Below are positions 58,859-64,000 of a stretch of DNA of 64,000 nucleotides, piece by piece. Position 1 is the first letter of the stretch; each line of letters starts with the position of its first letter. Where the stretch lies: assembly GCF_000307775.2 (NCBI RefSeq), contig NZ_KK020676.1:1648576-1712575 (forward strand), written 5' to 3'. Made by a program: the position numbers and the translations under genes. A model generated the notes under the pieces. It was not told the DNA's origin and did not search any database. It worked only from the letters and a program-made list of their open reading frames with translations. Origin of the DNA: Stutzerimonas stutzeri KOS6. Its GTDB lineage: Bacteria > Pseudomonadota > Gammaproteobacteria > Pseudomonadales > Pseudomonadaceae.

Positions 58859-61081
58859 TCAGAACAGGTCGATCGGATCGACATCCAGGCTCCAGCGCAC
58901 GGCGCGACCTCCGGGCAGTTGTTCGAGCAGCGGGACCCAGGCGCCCATCAGTCGGTGCAACACAGCCCGGGCATTGCCCTGCAGCAGCAGTTGGGCCCGA
59001 TAACGGCCGGCACGCCGTTCCATCGGCGCGGGAACCGGACCGAGCAGCTCGACGCCGTTGAGTTGCAGTTGCTCGAGCAGCTGCTCGGCATGGCTGCAGG
59101 CGCTGTCGAGAAAGGCCTCGGCCTGGCCGGGTTTCTGCGCTTCGGCGCGCAAGAGCGCCAGATGCCTGAAGGGCGGCAGGCCGGCTGCGCGGCGTTCGGA
59201 TAGCGCCTGTTCGGCGAAGGCGAAGTAACCCTGTTCGGTCAGCTGTACCAGCAGTGGGTGGTCGGCCAGGTGGGTCTGGATGATCACCTTGCCGGGTTCC
59301 TCCGCGCGGCCTGCCCGGCCGGCGACCTGGACGATGAGCTGGGCCATGCGCTCGCTGGCACGGAAGTCGGCGGAAAACAGCCCGCCGTCCGCATCGAGAA
59401 TCGCCACCAGCGTGACGCGTGGAAAATGGTGGCCCTTGGCAAGCATTTGCGTGCCCACCAGCACGCAGGGCTCGCCGCGGTTGATGGTGCCGATCATCTG
59501 CTCCATCGCACCCTTGCGCGCGGTGCTGTCGCGATCGATGCGCAGCACCGGATAGTCGGGAAAGAGAATGCCGAGGCGTTCCTCGGCGCGCTCGGTTCCG
59601 GCGCCGACCGGCCGCAGGTCCACCTTGGCGCAGTCCGGGCAGTTGCGTGGTGGTCGTTCGACGTGCCCGCAGTGGTGGCAGCGCAGTTCGTTGTGGCGTT
59701 GGTGCAGGGTCATGCGCGCATCACAGCGCGGACACTGGCTGAGCCAGCCGCAGTCGTGACAGAGCAGGGTGGGTGCGAAGCCGCGACGGTTGAGGTAGAC
59801 CAGGACCTGCTGGCCGGCCGCGAGGGTCTGCCCGATGGCCTGCTGCAGCGGGCCTGAAATACCGGCGTCCAGCGGACGGCTTTTCACGTCCAGGCGCAGG
59901 AAACGCGGCGGCTGGGCATTGCCGGCGCGCTGCGTCAGCTTGAGCAGCGCATAGCGGCCGCTGTGGGCGTTGTGCAGGCTTTCCAGCGAAGGCGTGGCGG
60001 AGCCGAGCACGATCGGCAGGTTTTCCTGCCTGGCGCGCAGCAGGGCCAGATCGCGAGCGTGGTAGCGCAGCCCTTCCTGCTGTTTATAGGAGGCGTCGTG
60101 TTCCTCGTCGATGATGATCAGGCCAGGATTCTTCATCGGCGTGAACAGCGCCGAGCGAGTGCCGATGATGATGTCCGCCTCACCGTCGCGGGCGGCGAGC
60201 CAGGCATCGAGTCGATCCCGATCATTGACGTTGGAGTGCAGCAACGCGATTCGCGCGTTGAAGCGCTGCGCGAAGCGAGCGAGGGTCTGGGGCCCGAGGT
60301 TGATCTCCGGGATCAGCACCAGGGCCTGCCTGCCGGCTTCGAGCACCCGGTGGATCAGCTGCAGATAGACTTCGGTCTTGCCGCTGCCGGTAACGCCAGC
60401 AAGCAGGAATGCCTGGAAGCCGCCGAGGCCCGCGCAAATGGCTTCGAAGGCGGCTCGCTGTTGCGTGTTCAAGGTGAGCTCCGCTTGCAGCAGCCAGCTG
60501 CCGCTGTGCTGGCGGGGTAGGCTGCTGCGCCGCGTTTCGATGCGTACCAGCCCCTTTTTCAGCAGTGGCTCGAGGCTGTCCCTGCTCAGTTGCAGCTTGC
60601 CTATCAGTGCGTGCGGCAGTCCGTGTGCGTGCTGCGCGATGGCCTTGAGCGCTTCGCGCTGCCGGGGTGCGCGCGCCAGTCGCGGATCGTCCGGGTGCGC
60701 ACCTTCGGTCAACCTCCAATAGCGTTCCTGCCGGGCTTCGGCCGGTTCGCCCTGGCGCAGCAGCACCGGCAACGCCCAGCTCAGGGTGTCACCGAGGCTG
60801 TGCTGATAGTACTGCGCGGTCCACAGGCAGAGTTTGAACAATGGCGCCGGCAGCGGCGGCCTGGCGTCCAGCAGTTCGAGTGCCGGTTTGAGTTTCTCGA
60901 GCGGCACTTCGCTCTGGTCGGTCATCTCCACCAGAATGCCGACTATTTCACGCCGCCCGAACGGAACACGCAGGCGCATACCCGGCTGCAATGCACTCAG
61001 GGGGATGCCGGCCGGCGGCAGGTAGTCGAACAGGCGACGCAGGGGCGAGGGCAGCGCCAGGCGGAGGATGCTGGAAGACAC
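58859..61081 (-). CDS. priA: primosomal replication restart helicase PriA
   Basis: A 740-residue DNA helicase that loads DnaB at stalled forks. The N-terminal 3'-DNA-binding domain starts ILRLALPSPLRRLFDYLPP. Walker A is in LLAGVTGSGKTEVYLQ, motif II is DEEHDASYKQ, and the zinc-finger insert has CHDCGWLSQCPRCD and CHHCGHVERPPRNCPDC, eight cysteines. A GTG at 61081 gives the family start. It is divergent from rpmE. Confidence 0.96.
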   Translation of the reverse strand: MSSSILRLALPSPLRRLFDYLPPAGIPLSALQPGMRLRVPFGRREIVGILVEMTDQSEVPLEKLKPALELLDARPPLPAPLFKLCLWTAQYYQHSLGDTLSWALPVLLRQGEPAEARQERYWRLTEGAHPDDPRLARAPRQREALKAIAQHAHGLPHALIGKLQLSRDSLEPLLKKGLVRIETRRSSLPRQHSGSWLLQAELTLNTQQRAAFEAICAGLGGFQAFLLAGVTGSGKTEVYLQLIHRVLEAGRQALVLIPEINLGPQTLARFAQRFNARIALLHSNVNDRDRLDAWLAARDGEADIIIGTRSALFTPMKNPGLIIIDEEHDASYKQQEGLRYHARDLALLRARQENLPIVLGSATPSLESLHNAHSGRYALLKLTQRAGNAQPPRFLRLDVKSRPLDAGISGPLQQAIGQTLAAGQQVLVYLNRRGFAPTLLCHDCGWLSQCPRCDARMTLHQRHNELRCHHCGHVERPPRNCPDCAKVDLRPVGAGTERAEERLGILFPDYPVLRIDRDSTARKGAMEQMIGTINRGEPCVLVGTQMLAKGHHFPRVTLVAILDADGGLFSADFRASERMAQLIVQVAGRAGRAEEPGKVIIQTHLADHPLLVQLTEQGYFAFAEQALSERRAAGLPPFRHLALLRAEAQKPGQAEAFLDSACSHAEQLLEQLQLNGVELLGPVPAPMERRAGRYRAQLLLQGNARAVLHRLMGAWVPLLEQLPGGRAVRWSLDVDPIDLF

Positions 61082-61182
61082 GCGATGATCCTTGGCAGTA
61101 AGCGCCGATGGTAAACGATCATACCGTTCGGCGCCGGTTGTAAGCGCAGGAGCTGCAAGCCGCACGACGCGGTCGCCCGAGC

Positions 61183-61210
61183 TTGCATCACCCTAGCGCT
61201 CTGGTATCAT
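61183..61210 (+). promoter_or_regulatory. sigma-70 promoter of rpmE
   Basis: TTGCAT (61183-61188), 16 bases, TATCAT (61205-61210), with TGG just before the -10 (extended -10 form). Start would be near 61217, leaving a leader of about 62 nt. Confidence 0.7.
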
Positions 61211-61260
61211 TCGCGCCCTACTTCGTGCGGTACTCGACATAGGGTCGGGTGGCGGCACGC

Positions 61261-61274
61261 AATCCTAGAGGATT
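61261..61274 (+). promoter_or_regulatory. hairpin around the rpmE ribosome-binding site
   Basis: AATCC (61261-61265) and GGATT (61270-61274) pair across TAGA, placing the GAGGA ribosome-binding site in the loop and right arm. L31 leaders that autoregulate rpmE are known in gammaproteobacteria; this could be part of one. Confidence 0.45.
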
Positions 61275-61278
61275 CATC

Positions 61279-61491
61279 ATGAAAGCCGATATCCATCCCA
61301 ACTACGTCGAAATCGAAGCCACCTGCAGCTGCGGCAACGTCATCAAGACCCGCTCCACGCTGGCCAAGAACCTGAGCCTCGACGTGTGCTCCGAGTGCCA
61401 CCCGTTCTACACCGGCAAGCAGAAGGTACTGGATACCGGCGGCCGTATCGACCGCTTCAAGCAGCGTTTCGGTGTGTTCGGCGCCAAGTAA
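61279..61491 (+). CDS. rpmE: 50S ribosomal protein L31 (zinc-binding form)
   Basis: A 70-residue L31. The four zinc cysteines C16, C18, C37 and C40 (EATCSCGN and DVCSECHPF) identify the C+ form, not the zinc-free paralogue used under zinc limitation. L31 bridges the ribosomal subunits. The ATG at 61279 follows GAGGA. A strong promoter and a possible autoregulatory hairpin precede it. Confidence 0.97.
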   Translation: MKADIHPNYVEIEATCSCGNVIKTRSTLAKNLSLDVCSECHPFYTGKQKVLDTGGRIDRFKQRFGVFGAK

Positions 61492-61511
61492 GCTGGCGTT
61501 GCGGGAATCCC

Positions 61512-62309
61512 ATGAGGTTTTCCGGGTACATGAAAAAGGCGTCCCTTGTGGGCGCCTTTTTCGTTTCAGCCTTATGCAGTCTCCAGGCGCTCGCCTTTTG
61601 CCCTGCACCTGGGCAGTTGCCGATGCTGGATGTGGCGCATGTGGTCGATGGCGACACCCTGCGGCTGGCTGACGGGCGCAGTGTTCGCCTGATTGGCATC
61701 AATGCGCCGGAGCTCGGGCGCAAAGGCCGCAGGTCCGAAGCGTTCGCCGAAGCAGCGCACCGGCGCCTGCAGGCGCTGCTGAGGGCTGCCGGCGGCCGGG
61801 TCGGGCTGGTCGCCGGGCGCGAGGCGCAGGATCGCTATGGTCGCACCCTGGCCCATGCCTACGATGAGCAGGGTCGAAATTTCGAGGCCATGCTGCTCGC
61901 CGAAGGTCTTGGCTTCATGGTCGCTGTGGCGCCGAACACCGCCCTGGTCGCCTGTCACCAGCGGGCCGAGCAGGATGCCCGGCAGCGTGGCCTGGGTGTC
62001 TGGCGCAAGCCTGGGGTGCGGGCTGCGCAGGCGCTGACACAGGGCGGTTTCGCAATCATCGAGGGCAGGGTCGAGCGGGTCGAGCGCAATCGCGGGGGCT
62101 ACTGGCTGGAGCTTGAGGGTCCGCTGGTGGCGCGTATTCCGCCGCAGGCATTGGATGCGTTCGATCTGCAGGCGTTGCCAGCGCTGGTCGGGCAGAAGAT
62201 CGAGCTCCGGGGCTGGGTTCTCGATCGGCGTAGTCGCTCCACATCGCGGGCGCAAGCACGCTGGATGCTGCAGGTTACGCACCCGGCGATGCTCACCGTG
62301 ACGCCCTGA
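61512..62309 (+). CDS. secreted thermonuclease-like protein (SNase family)
   Basis: A 265-residue protein with an N-terminal signal peptide (KKASLVGAFFVSALCSLQALA, cleavage near AFC) and a staphylococcal nuclease domain. Active-site-like motifs are AHVVDGDTLRLADG, VRLIGINAPELG, DRYGRTLAHAYDEQG and LLAEGLGFM. A C-terminal OB-like part follows (GRVERVERNRGGYWLELEG). Start ATG at 61512 is used; 61530 is an alternative that leaves a cleaner signal. The rpmE terminator lies inside its first codons, so its expression depends on read-through or an unseen promoter. Confidence 0.85.
   Translation: MRFSGYMKKASLVGAFFVSALCSLQALAFCPAPGQLPMLDVAHVVDGDTLRLADGRSVRLIGINAPELGRKGRRSEAFAEAAHRRLQALLRAAGGRVGLVAGREAQDRYGRTLAHAYDEQGRNFEAMLLAEGLGFMVAVAPNTALVACHQRAEQDARQRGLGVWRKPGVRAAQALTQGGFAIIEGRVERVERNRGGYWLELEGPLVARIPPQALDAFDLQALPALVGQKIELRGWVLDRRSRSTSRAQARWMLQVTHPAMLTVTP
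61533..61563 (+). terminator. rpmE terminator overlapping the nuclease start
   Basis: AAAAAGGCGTCCC (61533-61545), loop TTGT, GGGCGCCTTTTT (61550-61561): a 12-bp stem with one bulged T. It is 41 bp after the rpmE stop, inside codons 8-17 of the nuclease gene. Confidence 0.75.
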
Positions 62310-62402
62310 ACCGGCGCTGGTGCCGGACTCTTGGGCGCCGGGCGCGCGGTCTACCCGAAAAGTCGTATCGGCCCAGGCTTGACAGTCCGCTTGCCGACTG
62401 GC

Positions 62403-62432
62403 TTGTGAGTGCGCGCATTCTTGGCGTATGCT
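62403..62432 (+). promoter_or_regulatory. candidate promoter of the malic enzyme gene
   Basis: TTGTGA (62403-62408), 18 bases, TATGCT (62427-62432). A consensus TTGACA also lies at 62379-62384, without a good -10 at 17 bases. Both are within the 164-bp gap before the gene. Confidence 0.35.
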
Positions 62433-62473
62433 CGGCCGTCTGTCTGTCCCAGTAAAATAAGCGGAAATGCCAC

Positions 62474-63742
62474 ATGACTGACCTGAAAACTGCCGCTCTC
62501 GAATACCATGCCCAGCCCCGCCCGGGGAAGTTGAGCGTAGAGCTCACCAAGCCAACCGCTACTGCTCGTGATCTGTCCCTGGCCTACAGCCCGGGCGTAG
62601 CCGAGCCGGTTCGCGAGATCGCTCGCGATGCGGAGCTGGCTTACCGCTACACCGGCAAGGGCAACCTGGTGGCGGTGATCTCCGATGGCACCGCTATTCT
62701 CGGCCTGGGTAACCTCGGCCCTCTGGCATCCAAGCCAGTGATGGAAGGCAAGGGCGTGCTGTTCAAGCGCTTCGCCGGCGTCGACGTATTCGACATCGAA
62801 GTCGATGCCGAAAGCCCGCAGGCCTTCATCGATACCGTCAAGCGCATCTCGATCACCTTCGGCGGTATCAACCTCGAAGATATCAAGGCGCCGGAATGCT
62901 TCGAAATCGAGCGCGCGCTGATCGAACAGTGCGACATCCCGGTTTTCCATGACGATCAGCATGGTACTGCGATCGTTACCGCAGCAGGCATGCTCAATGC
63001 GCTCGAAATTGCCGGCAAGACCCTCGAGCAGGCCAAGATCGTCTGCCTCGGTGCGGGCGCTGCAGCGACTTCGTGCATGAAGCTGCTGGTCAGCATGGGT
63101 GCGAAGATCGAAAACATCTTCATGATCGATCGCAAGGGCGTGATCCATGCCGGTCGCGATGATCTGAACCAGTACAAGGCCGTGTTCGCTCACGAGACCG
63201 ACAAGCGCACCCTGGATGATGCCCTGGACGGCGCCGACGTCTTCGTCGGTCTTTCCGGCGCCAATCTGCTGAGCCCGGAAGGCCTCAAGCGCATGGCGGC
63301 AAACCCGGTGGTCTTCGCCTGCTCCAACCCCGATCCAGAGATCAGCCCGGAGCTTGCGCAGTCGACCCGTTCGGACGTCATCATGGCCACCGGTCGTTCC
63401 GACTACCCGAACCAGGTCAACAACGTGCTCGGCTTCCCGTTCATCTTCCGCGGCGCGCTGGATGTTCGTGCCAAGCGCATCAACGAAGAGATGAAGATTG
63501 CCGCCGCGCTGGCCCTGCGGGACCTCGCCAAGCTGCCGGTGCCGGCCGAAGTGGCTGCCGCATACGGGGTGGACAGCCTGGAGTTCGGTCGTGAGTACAT
63601 CATTCCGAAGCCAATGGACCCGCGCCTGATCACCCTGGTGTCGGATGCGGTGGCCAAGGCAGCGATCGAAAGCGGTGTAGCTACGCTGCCCTACCCGTCG
63701 CACTACCCGTTGCAGTCGGTGAACGACGTCTTCAGCGGCTGA
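62474..63742 (+). CDS. maeB: malic enzyme (short NAD(P)-dependent form)
   Basis: A 422-residue enzyme that decarboxylates malate to pyruvate. Conserved blocks are LAYSPGVAEPVREIARD, the catalytic YTGKGNLVAVISDGTA, VFHDDQHGTAIVTAAGMLNA and the Rossmann IVCLGAGAAATSCM. It lacks the phosphotransacetylase-like C-terminal domain of full-length MaeB (about 760 residues). The ATG at 62474 is the family start. It converges on the PBP1A gene. Confidence 0.93.
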   Translation: MTDLKTAALEYHAQPRPGKLSVELTKPTATARDLSLAYSPGVAEPVREIARDAELAYRYTGKGNLVAVISDGTAILGLGNLGPLASKPVMEGKGVLFKRFAGVDVFDIEVDAESPQAFIDTVKRISITFGGINLEDIKAPECFEIERALIEQCDIPVFHDDQHGTAIVTAAGMLNALEIAGKTLEQAKIVCLGAGAAATSCMKLLVSMGAKIENIFMIDRKGVIHAGRDDLNQYKAVFAHETDKRTLDDALDGADVFVGLSGANLLSPEGLKRMAANPVVFACSNPDPEISPELAQSTRSDVIMATGRSDYPNQVNNVLGFPFIFRGALDVRAKRINEEMKIAAALALRDLAKLPVPAEVAAAYGVDSLEFGREYIIPKPMDPRLITLVSDAVAKAAIESGVATLPYPSHYPLQSVNDVFSG

Positions 63743-63750
63743 TCCGCCTG

Positions 63751-63786
63751 AAAACAAAAAACCCCGCCAAGGCGGGGTTTTTTGTT
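63751..63786. terminator. intrinsic terminator between maeB and the PBP1A gene
   Basis: AAAACCCCGCC (63758-63768), loop AA, GGCGGGGTTTT (63771-63781), then TTGTTG; upstream A-run makes it bidirectional for the two convergent genes. Confidence 0.9.
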
Positions 63787-63809
63787 GCCGGAAGGCAAGT
63801 CTGCCGTGA

Positions 63810-64000
63810 TCAGAACAGGTCCAGCGGTGCCGCCTCGTCGGCCGGCAAGGGGCTGCCGGGCGCTTGGTAGCCCGGATCGAATTCACCCATCGGTGGTGGC
63901 GAATCCTCGCTCTTGAATACTTCGAAGTAGGCGTCAGGTGTTCCCGGTGTCGCGGCCCGTCCGCTGACAGGGTCGACGAGTAGCTTGAGCAAGCCATCCG
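63810..64000 (-). CDS. mrcA: penicillin-binding protein 1A, C-terminal end (partial)
   Basis: The last 62 or so residues of a gene that continues past the right edge. Visible sequence runs GLLKLLVDPVSGRAATPG, then AYFEVFKSEDSPPP and ends DEAAPLDLF. The DPxSG-x-AATPGTP-x-AYFE pattern is the usual C-terminus of pseudomonad PBP1A (PonA), the bifunctional glycosyltransferase/transpeptidase, and its neighbour maeB agrees with the Pseudomonas order. The catalytic domains are outside the window. Confidence 0.75.
   Translation of the reverse strand, partial: DGLLKLLVDPVSGRAATPGTPDAYFEVFKSEDSPPPMGEFDPGYQAPGSPLPADEAAPLDLF

Overview
This 64 kb window is a densely packed, high-GC core-chromosome segment of a pseudomonad. 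The gene order (rep, comM, ubiK / glnK-amtB, yjbQ, sutA, xerC, DUF484, dapF, lysA, lptM / cyaY, rnk, cyaA, argH / algZ-algR, hemC-hemD-hemX-hemY, dsbB, algQ-algP, ABC-F, hemB, ppk1 / ppx, trxA, rho, ubiD) is the order I know from Pseudomonas. Two amtB genes in tandem behind glnK are a feature I associate with the P. stutzeri group (Stutzerimonas), so that group is my best guess. No rRNA, tRNA, insertion sequence, prophage, CRISPR array or replication origin was seen.

Layout. 1-4.7 kb: an orphan cyclodeaminase-family protein, then an accessory-looking catabolic set (iron alcohol dehydrogenase, CoA-acylating semialdehyde dehydrogenase, IclR regulator). 4.7-13.3 kb: PAQR/HlyIII membrane protein, Rep helicase, a GGDEF-EAL protein, BetT choline transporter, ComM, UbiK. 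13.3-17.8 kb: nitrogen-regulated glnK-amtB1-amtB2 with two NtrC-like sites and a sigma-54 promoter, then yjbQ and sutA. 17.8-22.4 kb, minus strand: lptM-lysA-dapF-DUF484-xerC-HAD. 22.6-29.6 kb: cyaY, rnk, class I adenylate cyclase, three little-known small genes, argH. 29.8-38 kb: AlgZ/AlgR, the hemCDXY operon, DsbB, AlgQ and AlgP. 38-46.5 kb: ABC-F ATPase, a short MscS-like channel, TerC, LysE, YaiI, an MHYT-GGDEF-EAL protein, YigI thioesterase, ElbB. 46.8-56.3 kb: hemB, ppk1 converging on ppx, trxA, rho, ubiD and a ferredoxin-flavin/NAD reductase. 56.3-64 kb: SPOR protein, argS, priA, rpmE, a secreted thermonuclease-like protein, malic enzyme, and the C-terminal end of penicillin-binding protein 1A.

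Themes. Tetrapyrrole synthesis is split between hemCDXY and a separate hemB. Polyphosphate is made by Ppk1 and removed by Ppx. Ammonium uptake is tied to GlnK. Alginate-type regulation (AlgZ/R, AlgQ, AlgP) and two c-di-GMP enzymes lie within about 35 kb of each other. Ubiquinone synthesis is represented by UbiK and UbiD.

I did not find a clearly new multi-gene system. The most interesting signals are regulatory: the layered glnK control region, a perfect 12-bp inverted repeat between the two amtB genes, a rho leader with no Shine-Dalgarno and overlapping upstream reading frames, an rpmE ribosome-binding site held in a small hairpin, and an rpmE terminator lying inside the start of the next gene. 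Protein-level oddities are the reductase beside ubiD, an uncharacterised small-gene pair next to argH, and a possible 55-residue gene in front of algQ.
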